From: Pempheris klunzingeri
Taxonomy: Eukaryota; Chordata; Actinopteri; Acropomatiformes; Pempheridae
DNA length: 64,000 nt
Direction: 5' to 3'
Assembly (NCBI RefSeq): GCF_042242105.1
Contig: NC_092019.1
Span: 21,814,828 to 21,878,827 of the forward strand
Position numbers and translations under genes: made by a program. This document shows positions 13,311 through 23,726 of the stretch, piece by piece; within the stretch, counting starts at the first letter, position 1; each line of letters starts with the position of its first letter. The notes beneath the pieces are model-generated. The model made no database searches. It was not told the origin of the DNA and saw only the letters and a list, made by a program, of their open reading frames with translations.

Positions 13311-15589
13311 GATCTTTAAGTTATGGAAATAGCATTGTGACCAAAATGTTGCCCTTTTTCAATGTACAGGTAATCAATCAACTTTTACCATCAAATGACC
13401 AAATTACATCATGGAGATGGAGAGAAAGTTTCCATTTTGACCATGAAAAGTGACTTGTAGACTTCCACTGACACAGTGACCGACTCTCAAGTGTCATTAT
13501 TATTCAGTCCTTTGGACAAACACCCAACTGAAAGTCTAAATTCAGAGCAGTCTGTTATTCAATCTTTTTGAAGGCCTGAAAATAAGTCAGCATTAACATT
13601 GTTGGCCTTTGGTAGTCTCTTGACTGGGGTCTGTCCATCAGCCTGTGGTAAAACTTGTTTCATTTCAACCAGTGATTTGTGTTAAGTTTGTCTGGGCAGT
13701 TTAGTTTGTCACAGATATCACCGCTGTGTGTATAAAAGTCATAATAACAGTATTAATAATAATTGCAAAATTAACCATATTTCCTTCAACTATGTTTTTC
13801 TGTATGTTTTCCTGATCCTCTAAAAAGTTTTGATGTGGTAACCCTTTGCCACAAATAGGGACTGTACATTTGATAAAGGAAATACATTGAATAGGCATCA
13901 ATATTCATATAAAAAAGGGAAACATCTCATCGTTTTTAAATGTTGCATTTGTTTGTCATTCACAGACCAAAAAAAATGAATGGATGTTATCCCACACAGT
14001 TAAAGCTTCATGAGGCAGTTCTCTGGAAAAGGCAAAAGAAAGGCCAGAATTTGAAAAATACAGCTCCCCCCCTGCATCTCTCCCCTTTGCCTAAGTTCCT
14101 CCCATTAAATAAGCACAGACCAGCGATCTTAAAATGCCTTAATGCCTCACATTTACTTATAAAATGCTTTAAAAAGCATTAAACAGTCTTAAATTGTATT
14201 TGAGAAGGTCTTAAATATTTCTTCATTGCATGCTGTAAGTATGATCTAAATCCACTCCAAGAACAAAATGCCTGTACATTTAGTCTGACCTGAGCTCTTT
14301 CAGACTGTTGGAGGAGACACACAAGCAGGTGGGAGGTTCATTCAGATGAGGCAGCACAAAGAGAAATATTATGGTGGAAAATGTGTCTCTGAGAACAGAC
14401 GCCTCAGAAACACGCCTGTTCCTGGAGAAAAGTCATGCCATCTGATTTTATCGACAACAGCAAGCTACATATTTGGAGTAAATGTGCAGAAATAACAGAA
14501 TAAACATTTAAATATGAATTAATTCATTTAATTAAACACTTGAAATCGAAATTGAGACAGCAGTTAACCAGCAACCAGTGTCAAATCTGGAGTCTGGTGG
14601 CTTTGAAGAGAGCAATCTGGTTGAACAGAAAGGATCTTCTAGGTCTGTCTCTGTAGGGATCCTTTCCATAATGTTGTCAGACACTTTGAATACCAATCTG
14701 AGCCTGTCTGTGGCAAAAACAAGCAGTTTTAGGGGACGCACTTTGATCAGGTGCAGTTGCCCCAAGGGATTACGTTGCAGCCATTGCAGCCTGTTTGAAG
14801 GTTGCCGGCTGTGGTGATCTGCTGGAACAATTCCAACACTTTTCGCCAAGGTTTAATAATACCAGAGTTCTCCTTTAAAAATTGGAGCAGTGCACATTGC
14901 CTGCAGGGTCTGCTGCTGAATTGTTGTTAGAGAGCCTGCGCTGTGATGCAACAGTGACCTGTTAGTCTGTACAGAAGCTGCGGTAACCTGATCATGCTTA
15001 CAGATAATGCGGTGAGCTGAGTGTCTGAGCTGCTGCAATGCTCTGCACTCTGGACAGTGCTGCTGCGAGCTGAAGGGAGCTATGTGTCTTTGATTGATGC
15101 CAGTCAATTCCTCACTATTGCACGCTCCCAGAGGTGCTGCTAGGAAACTCACCCACACACTCATTAACTCTCATGTCACTCGCACACGTTGTAGAGCCCA
15201 TTGAAGCGATGTTTACTGGCACTGTACTGCTTAATCATAACTATACATGTTGGCAGTGACGAGTCATTACGTGTGCAGAGATGATAAATCCTCAACCAAT
15301 CAAACCGACAGAAGGCATGTGTATTAGACAGAGACAGAGCTGAGGATTTGCTTGAAACATTTCTCTCTTCACTGATCACGTCTTATTTTACATGCCAAAC
15401 CCAGTTTCACTGAGTCATCCTGGGTGTCTCTGTCCTCTACTGCAGTGACGACCTGTAAACAATCAACTCAAGCTTTTACTGGCATAAAAACCTTCGACAC
15501 AAAGCTTCTACTCAGCTGCTTGCATGTCAGCGTCTGTCAGTGTCGGACAGATTAATTGAATTTCGTCAATTTCTTCATTATGCGTCCAA
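13311..15589. other. gene-free stretch
   Basis: No exon with believable splice sites and protein similarity was found. Short open frames lack recognisable content. The block at about 14.55-14.90 kb resembles sequences I associate with dispersed fish repeats, but I cannot name it. Confidence 0.5.
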
Positions 15590-16009
15590 CAGAACAGTTT
15601 TGAGAGCAAAACTATTGACACTGTAATCACAGTGTCAATGTTCTATCCATCAGTGTTTTATTCCATCCATTATCACAGAAAGACCCCAAACCTGGAACCT
15701 TGTTGCTGTGAACAGTGCTAACCACCGCACCACCATGCTGCAAATAATTATATAATCTAAAATGTATTAATACAAAACCAAAAGTTCTGCTTGCTGTTGA
15801 GCTGAATCTGGTGGGCTCGACCTTCACTGAAAGATATAAGACACTTCTGTGTCGGCCAGTTGAGTGACAACTTGTCAGCATCCCCTGCGCTCTGTCTTCT
15901 CCATCGATTTCACAGCTCCTCCCTCGTACACTAAAAGTGAATGTTACCAATAACACGTGCACCATTTTTTGATTGCAGCGTCAATAGTTTTGCTCTCAAA
16001 CCTGTTCTG
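15590..16009. mobile_element. 420-bp non-autonomous DNA transposon with 34-bp terminal inverted repeats
   Basis: The 34 bases at 15590-15623 are the reverse complement of 15976-16009 with 32 of 34 matches; both ends begin CAGAACAG. The interior encodes nothing recognisable and includes, near 15.69-15.74 kb, a fragment like a common fish repeat (ACCGCACCACCATGCTGC), suggesting nesting. No clear target-site duplication was seen, so the superfamily is open. Confidence 0.75.
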
Positions 16010-17184
16010 CTTGATTAGACAACACAAGACAAGACACAAAGGCAACCTTGCATCATACATAGATAGATGACATTAGCATCACGTGGGCCCCTGTGTCAAT
16101 GCGAATGCTGAAAGTCTATAAACAAACTGCTGAAGTTTTTGGAAAATCAAATGCTTTTCTACAAATTATAATCTGTTAACACAAAAACTAATGTAAAACA
16201 TCTGATACTCGAATTATACAAGACATAAATGTGGTTGTGATATCATTTATGTTCTAGTAATAAAAGTATAAACACGCTTAATTAATCATGTCCTCTTTTT
16301 ATTTCAAATAGCGAACCAGAATCACTTCAGAGACTTATTTCATCTGCTACATAAAAACATGACACACTGTGACACATGATGATCAGCTCGTCATCAAGCT
16401 CTGCTGAAGCCTGACGACGAGCCATTCATGTGAATCAGGTGTGTTTAGGCAGGGAAACATAAAGCATAAAGCATGCAGGGTGCTGGGAAACACCGGTATA
16501 ACGGGTCTGTTGTGAATGTATGGAGATCAGCCTGGCCTGACGTCAGATCCCCGGTCAGAAAAAATTAACCCACACTGGCCCTGCAGAGTAAATACTGATT
16601 CCTTCTCCTTTGAAGAAAGCCATACAGTATTTTGACGGTAATTTACCAAACTTTTATTTAACATTTGATAACCAGAACACAGTCACTTCGGTTGATAAAT
16701 CATTGATTCGGTTTTGTTTTTGGGTGAACTGCCCCTTTAAGCCCCTGTATTATTTATTGTGTTATTTAAGTTTAAGTGTTGCATTATTGTTTATTTAAGT
16801 TTATTTGTATGCATTTTGGTGTCTAAATGACTGGTAGGTACAAAAAGTCTTGGTTTTGACACTGACAGGCTCAGATTGTTACTTTGACAACATTTTCCAG
16901 CCAACATACATGCATGGGGTGAAATTCATAATGGAACAAGTCTTATTGCGCACTTACAAGCAAAACAAACATGCTCACAAATAAAAAGCCCTAAGTGAAG
17001 AGAAAACACCGAACCTACGCTGCTGGATTTGATATTGTTTTGTTTTGATCATGTTTTTTTTTTAATGTAAAGTGTGTGTGTTACGCTAGTTTTCCACAGT
17101 TGGTGCAGAGCAAGGGTGGAGAGGTGAAGAGGGGAGGATGAGGGTGTTTTTGCTGTCCGACCTGAACCAGCAGTCGCCTTCTAT
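16010..17184. other. gene-free stretch downstream of the NLR gene
   Basis: AT-rich sequence without supportable exons. Minus-strand polyadenylation-like hexamers at 17061-17066 (ATTAAA) and 16753-16758 (AATAAA) could end the NLR transcript, which would place 17.1-17.5 kb in its 3' UTR. Confidence 0.4.
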
Positions 17185-17385
17185 CTATCTCTCTTCAGCT
17201 CTGCTCTGTTGCGGCCAGTGCTGTTCTTTCTCCTCCAGCTCCTTTCTGAACTTCTCTTTGGATTTTTCAGTTGCTCGCCCCATGTTGCTCCACAATAAGT
17301 TGGTGGTCCCTGTGAGTCCTGAGACAGACAGTCCCTTCTTGAATTCCAGGATCTCGTTGTCCTTTTGGTGGTTACTGCTCCACAT
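17185..17385 (-). other. small open frame, 66 aa, possible microprotein or 3' UTR sequence
   Basis: An ATG-initiated frame downstream of the NLR stop codon on the same strand. Its predicted product has a central hydrophobic/glycine segment (GLSVSGLTGTTNLLWSNMG) followed by a charged, coiled-coil-like stretch (EKSKEKFRKELEEKEQ). Composition is protein-like, but I do not recognise a family, and no splice link to the NLR was established. It may be an alternative last exon, an independent small gene, or chance within a 3' UTR. Confidence 0.25.
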
Positions 17386-17594
17386 GGATCAACTGCTGCT
17401 ACAGTTCATCCGGTAGCAACAGGTAATTGTTCTCCTGTTGGACACAATCAAGGTGGTTTTTTGAACATTGAGGAAGATGTTTTGCAGCAGACTGTCGTTG
17501 TGTGGAGAAGATGGGATTGTATGATTTTATGATATGATTTTCTGAAAGCAACTACATTTACAAACCACCCAAACCATACAAACTATACTACGTG

Positions 17595-20500
17595 CTACAC
17601 AACTTGTTGTTTTGTGCTGATCATATCTGTAGAGGACTTCAGCAACTCCACAATCTTTGTCTGGAGCTCCTTTGCTTTCTCTGCATTCTCTCCTTTCTCC
17701 ACCCGTTCTCCTGCCACCTGGAGCCCCTTCAGCACAGACAGCAGAGCATCTGCATTCTTCACCGAATCCATCTGGTCTCTGTCTACACAGATCTCCTCCA
17801 CCCAGTCCAGGTAGGCCTGAAGCAATCCAGTGTCATCCACAAAGTTTGCAATAATCCGGAGTCCTGGTCTGCGTTGCTCCAGCTCCCTCAGCCTCTTCCT
17901 CCCCACCTCTCCGATCTCATTCCCAACAATGCTGACGAAGGTGAAAATAATAGTTATTACTTCTCATTGTGATAAAGCGTGAACTCACACTAGGTGGCAG
18001 TGTTTGTCATACAGTATAACACTGAGAACAGTGCACAGAAGTTGCTATATTTAATACTTACGTCAGTGTCTTCAGAGACTTGTTTTTGCTGAGGCAGTTC
18101 ACAATGTTTTCAGTTCCTCGCTCTGTGATGCCAGTGATGTCCAGATAGAGTTCCTCCACCGTGGTGTTGTGCTCCAAAGCGTTCCACAGCTCCAAAACCC
18201 CCTCTGGACCCAGGTTATTGCCACACATACTGTATACATGAGTAGAAGAAGCATTTTGCAGAATGGTGTTAACATGTTTCTGTAATGATATTGACTTTCC
18301 ATAATGTAAAATGAGTTACACTTCTGTCCCATTAAGCACTTTTTTATTTTTTAATTTATGCATTTTACAACTGTTACACTGTCCTAGCTTTAAACCCTTA
18401 ATGTGTATTTTTCACAGTGGTTCTTGTAATAAATACTCTCTCAATACTTACAACAGCTTTTTTACTTGGCACTCATTTGATTTCAGGACTGCAGATTCTA
18501 AAATAGCTGCTTGCTTATCCAGGCAGTTGTATCTCAAACTGGAAAAGAACACAGAAACATTAGTTTGACATTTAGCAATCCTTCATCCATTTCTTTGACA
18601 GCCTGTCATGCTCAGGCTTGTAAGCTGTTCTGAGTCGTATCTGGTGGGAAGTGGGGTATACACTGGAGAGGTTTCCAGTCTATGACAGAGTTAACCCACA
18701 GACAGACACGCATGCAGACACAGGGAGATGAGGCAAATTCCACACAGAAAGGCATTAGCAAGCCATTGTCATGTCCCGTCGTATCTGTTAAGTTTGTCTA
18801 GTTCCTGTTTTATTGTGAAATCTAACTCCTCTCGTTTCAGGCTATTTGACTTCCTGCCCTTGTGTTTCCTGCCATTGTGATCGTCTGCCCCGCCCTGATT
18901 GTTTCCACCTGTTTCCCATTACCTCATGTATAAATAGTCTGCGTCTCCCTTTGTCCTGTGCCAGATTGTCTTGTCTTGTTCAAGCGTCCATGTCGCCATT
19001 GAAATCAAGTTAACTATTGTAAGTATTGTTTGTCATTGCAAAATTAAAGAGTTGTTCAACTGCCTGAAAGTGTTTGGTGTCGTGCATTTGAGTCCTTCCC
19101 GATTCTTGGTCCAAGACGTAATAGCCATGACATTTGAACACGGGTTGATTTTAACTGATCAGTGTTCAAATGGTAATTTTGTCAGCTTAATATGAAATCG
19201 ATTACTCACTAGAGAGATTCACAGCGATGTAGGATTGGCCCCAGCCTGTTTAGTCCTCTGTTTCCAATGTTGGAGTAGCCTAAATTGAGCTCCTGCAGCT
19301 TGTGTGGAGAGAATTGCAGCACATAGTGCATGGCTGCACAGTCCACAACACTCAGCTTCATTTTAAACAGGTTGAGTTTCTTGATCTCTGGTGCCACCAG
19401 GCTGGTGGCTTCCTTCATGTGGAACTCCATCAAGCAGTGGAGAAGATTGAGGGCTGCCTGGTTCTTGAGTTTCCTGCCCTTAAACTGGTCTTTGAACCAC
19501 AAACCCAGCCTGGTGGGGATGCCATCCGCTTGCTCCAGGGGGGAAAGAACGATGCCATCCAAATGACCTGCCAGTCGAGCTCTGAGCATTCCCATGAAGA
19601 ATCGTGTGAACATCTGGAGGCTTTCTAGCTTGTCCATGTTGAGGTCTGTGTCTCGCAGGGCTGCAGCTGTAGAAGATGGTGGACGTTGCCCAAAACACCA
19701 GAAGTCAAGAGCTTGGATTATGTCTTCCTGGCTGAAAAGATTGATTGCACAGTAGAGGGCAGCCAGATGTTCTTGAACAGTCAAGTGGAAGAAAGAAAAC
19801 ATCTCCACTGTTTCCTCTTTGAGAGGCTGGAGGATGTGGCAGAGGAAGGTGCTCTCAAGATCAGCAGGTGTGACACCATAGTTCTCCAAATCTGCTGCAT
19901 TGAACATGATCTTTTTCTGCAGAAGGTTTTCATAGGCCAGTTTTCCCAGATTTATCAGCTGTTGCTTTGCTAGTGAGAGAACCTCAGATCTGGGGGTGTT
20001 TCTGTCTGCACTCCCCTTCAGCGCATGGTGCTTGACCGCTGTAAACAGGTAGCAGAAGTAGACCTCGCTGACTGTTCTTGGCGGGTTTAGCTCCAGAGAC
20101 CTTGCATCACCAACATCTTCACTCTCTGAGGAGAAGAACTCAGCCATAGCAGTGCAGATGATGTAGCAGTAAAGAGGGATGAAGGACAACACGAAAAGGC
20201 TGTCATTGTTCAAGATGTAATCGTAGACCTTTTCAGCAACTTTACTGTCTTTGTAGAACTTGGCAGTATATTCCTTCACCTGGTCCTCCTCAAAGCCCAG
20301 CACCACACAACATCTCTGGAAGAAACGCTTGGGAGCTTCGGTAGACGGTCTTGTTGTGAGGATGACTGATGCCTCTGGGAGAAGGCTTCCCTTGATTAAA
20401 GCCACCATCAGCTCTGACACTGGTACCTTTGAGCCAATGTCAATATTTTTGTCAGGACTGTTCCAGTCCAAGGGGAATTTGAACTCATCTAATCCATCTA

Positions 20501-22491
20501 AGATGAAAAGCAAAGAGCTTGGTGAGGTGAAAAGATCAGGTAGAGCTGCCTTCAGATACCGGAACCGTTCTCCAAGCAGTTCCAGTAAACTCAGTGGTGC
20601 TTCAATCAAATTGAGCTCTCTGAAGCGGATGTCAAATATGCAGGTGAATTCACGCATGTTCTTCCCAATCGCCCACTCAAAGACTAGTCTCTGTACTGCT
20701 ACGCTCTTTCCGATACCAGCAATACCCTTCACTTTAACTCTTTTGGGGGGTCGTCCTGATTCTCCTTGGGGGCTCAGTAGATGGCACGGCCTGATGCGCT
20801 GACAAGCCTGATGGACATAGATGCGAGCTCGTCTACTCGCCAAGTCAAAGTACTCATGTTGGTTGCTGTCAACTAAATCATCATCTTCTGTCACAAAAAG
20901 GTCAGTGTAGCGGATCTCGATGTGAGAAGCCGAGTTTGAAGCCACTCCATCGCCCTCTGAGTAACACTTTAACTGCTCTGTGCGCTTCAGTAGGGTGGTT
21001 TTGTGGGCAGAAATGGGAACTGCAATGGAATACAGGAAGATTGAATACATTGTCAACAGATTTGACTTAAAGATAGATATTTTGACTATCGACATACCTC
21101 GGATGTTAGCCAGCTTTACATTCCTGTTAGGTTTCAGTTCTTCTTTAGCTGTAAATAAAGATCATTTCACTGTAATATATCCTCAAAACATAGGAACAAA
21201 CAAAGTATTGTATACTTATTTATATTGGTTATTTGATAACCACAAAGACAGTGAACTAAATATATTCTAAAATAATAAATTCATACCTTTAATGTCAGCA
21301 GTCAGGGTAAAACTCTTGCTCTTTCCTTTGAACAGTTTAGCAATGGGGCTTTTAGGCTTCTTCTCTGTGGATATTACAGGATTACAGGACATTTGATATG
21401 TGATTTGATTACAATTGTAATTTCAAGTTTGTTTGGAGACTTAAAAATGTCACTCAGGCACGTTTGTCTGGTGTAATGATTACCATGTTCACCATCTTAC
21501 CATGGTAGCATGTCGCATGCTAATTAGGCTTATGGGAATGTCATTAGTTTTGCAGGTGTTTGGCCATAAACCAAAGTTTTAAACAAACGTTTAAACATTT
21601 TGGCCTCAAGGTGGTGATGGATGAAACATCAGGGGATCACCAAAGTCATTACAGAAGCATTATATAGACATTGCCACTGTTCGAGTGATGGCAATGTAGA
21701 GCATGTTCTTAGCATGATAGCTAAAAATGTAACTTATCATAGCTGTGCTAAATATTCTTGTTGCATTTACACTTCCTCATTGCCATAGTCAGCAGAAATT
21801 GCTTGGCAAACCATCATACTCTGTTAATAATCTTCTCACACCTCAGTTACTCAGGCAGTAAAACTTGATTGACTTTCACTCCAGCAACGTTTAAAAAAAC
21901 AATAATCACCAGTGTATTAAAGCAGCTTCACCTTCAGCTTTGACATGTGCAGGCACTGTCTTACTGACAGAATCATTCCCGCAGTGTCTCTCCACCCAGA
22001 CCTGGAGATCCCTGCTGTAATAATCCTGCACCTCCCTCAGCACCTGCAGGAACTTTTGGCTGCCCTCCTCAGTGGCACACACCACCTCTAGAGCCTGGGC
22101 CACGGCATTGGATGGTGACCTCTCCAGCAGAGACAGGTAGTGGTCAGAGGAAAGCACCTCAGCATCACGCAACCAACGCAGCAAGGGTGCTGGGTGATGA
22201 CAAGTCCAGTTCAGCAGCAAGTCTCTCTGAGACCGGAGCAACTGCTGAGCTGAGTCCATGACGTCAGGAAATACTGTCGGGAGGAATACAACACAAGATC
22301 TAGTGCTTTATAACTGGTAGGGCTCTAAATGAATGAAAGAACAAAGTTAGGTGAACTTTTCAGTTCTAACACTTAGGATACATAGAAGGAATTCTGCATA
22401 AATACCACTGTAGACAATGATTAAAATGCTTACCTTAAAGACATATTTTATTGTGTTTTCTGTTACCGTCCCATTCGTCGAGTTTTGCCAT
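17595..22491 (-). CDS. NLR-family receptor: CARD-like, FISNA-like, NACHT, LRRs, helical tail; complete, 8 coding exons
   Basis: Cytosolic pattern-recognition NTPase, 965 aa as assembled. Exons: 22491-22467 (MAKLDEWD), 22273-21932, 21364-21287, 21148-21098, 21019-19210, 18538-18452, 18229-18062, 17931-17595; all phases match. Residues about 14-105 look like a death-fold/CARD (LLRWLRDAEVLSSDHYLSLL). Residues about 170-245 resemble the fish-specific FISNA segment, ahead of Walker A GIAGIGKS (about 264-271) and Walker B LLFILDGLDEF (about 335-345). The large exon ends in a first LRR (LQELNLGYSNIGNRGLNRLG), and three small exons add about four more. The C-terminus is about 85 mostly helical residues with no B30.2 domain, unlike many fish NLR-C proteins. 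Closest families by eye are NLRC3/NLRP-type fish NLRs; the symbol is not decided. An internal Met at 22259 is an alternative start. Confidence 0.85.
18590..18766. mobile_element. degenerate retroelement fragment
   Basis: Words such as CACAGGGAGATGAGGCAAAT and CACACAGAAAGGC match the style of widespread fish retroelement tails. It is heavily diverged, unassigned, and abuts the solo LTR inside an NLR intron. Confidence 0.35.
18767..19132 (+). mobile_element. solo LTR (366 bp) in an NLR intron
   Basis: The element begins TGTCATG and ends CATGACA, the short inverted TG...CA ends of an LTR. It contains a TATA-like TATAAATAG with a following CT-rich start region (near 18.93-18.95 kb) and an AATTAAAG word near 19.04 kb suited to polyadenylation. 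The style matches Gypsy/BEL-type solo LTRs common in fish. It lies antisense to the NLR gene. No matching target-site duplication was seen (GCCAT left, TTTGA right), so age or rearrangement is possible. Confidence 0.6.
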
Positions 22492-23409
22492 TACAATGAT
22501 GAGTGTTAGCAGGAAAGCTGTTTGTGTCTTAAGGTGCACGGAGGCGGAGTGCCTGAGTTAAGAGGCAATTCAAACAACCTTTCAAAGGGTCCATAGTTCA
22601 AAGAGTTAAAGTCTTTGTCCCTGCTTTTGATAAATCGCCTTTGTTTGATCTTGCAGAAACATGCCAGTCCCCTTTAGTGACGGTTACGCATTCATTCTGA
22701 ATTTTTGTGCACACATAAACATATTGACCAGTAGTCTAAACAGTCTATCTTTGAAATACAGAAGTTGTTGCATGGCACTTTTTTCACCTTTCTTTCCAAC
22801 CTTTTTATGTAACTGTGATGACCTACTTAGGCTGATGAAGATTTATTGTCGGCACAACAGCTCTAAATCGGTGTCAAGCAGAAAAGTAAATCATTAATCT
22901 GTTTAATTCAACTCTCTATGGAACTTTTATCGCAGTTGCTGCTATCACAATATGTGAGGTTTGGTTACAGCAGCTCACGCAGACAAAGGGAATCAGAAAC
23001 GCATTTAGTTGTTGGAACCTTTGAGGAAATGGTGAACAGCATGAGGGTGACTCATCCATTGTCATGTGTTGTCTCACAGATACTTGCTGAGATCTTTCTT
23101 TCCCCTGCAAGCAATTCCTAGTTCCCCCATGAGAATGAGTATTTGACTCCTATGACACGTTTAAATATTTGTGAAGGTGTACGCTTGCCATTGCTGATTG
23201 TACAATTACATTTTGAGCCATTAGCTCAATGGTATGTGATGGATCAATGAATGTCTTAAGCAGAGCTGATCCTGAAGACATTGGAGGAGTACGAGGGGGC
23301 ATCAAATTGAGGTCATAGTACCAGGGAGCACAAAGAAATACAACTTCCCTCTCTTTGCTCTGCTGTTCATCCTTCCCTCTGTCTGTGCTGCCAGAGCGGG
23401 GTTGCAGTC
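22492..23409. promoter_or_regulatory. shared upstream region between divergent NLR and Siglec-like C genes
   Basis: About 0.9 kb separates the two start codons, which point away from each other. Both promoters must lie here unless an unseen distal noncoding exon exists. No coding exon was found. Specific transcription-factor sites were not convincing enough to list. Confidence 0.5.
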
Positions 23410-23643
23410 ATGCATGTGGACACCGGCTCTCTTGTGTGGCCCCTGATTTTCGGTGAGTAATTCAATCCTGTATGATTTTTTTTTTAATGCATTAGCTTTA
23501 GATTTCTGTACAAGGTTCGGTTCTAGGTTATTCAGTCATATTAACCACATTACATCATTACTTGTAAGCTAATACTGTTGGAGATGAAGACATTACTTTT
23601 TCTGCGAATGCCTCCTGCAGAATATACTGCGCTGGTGGACTAC

Positions 23644-23726
<83 letters not shown>

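Noticed and set aside
15627..15965. 112-aa frame inside the TIR element
   Set aside because: No similarity to a transposase or other protein and no supporting structure; the element appears non-autonomous.
18762..19137. Target-site duplication around the solo LTR
   Set aside because: The flanks (GCCAT and TTTGA) do not match, so no duplication is claimed.
19302..20802. Plus-strand open frames opposite the NLR NACHT exon (up to 180 aa)
   Set aside because: They are antisense to a clearly coding exon with Walker motifs; composition and lack of splice signals show they are shadows.
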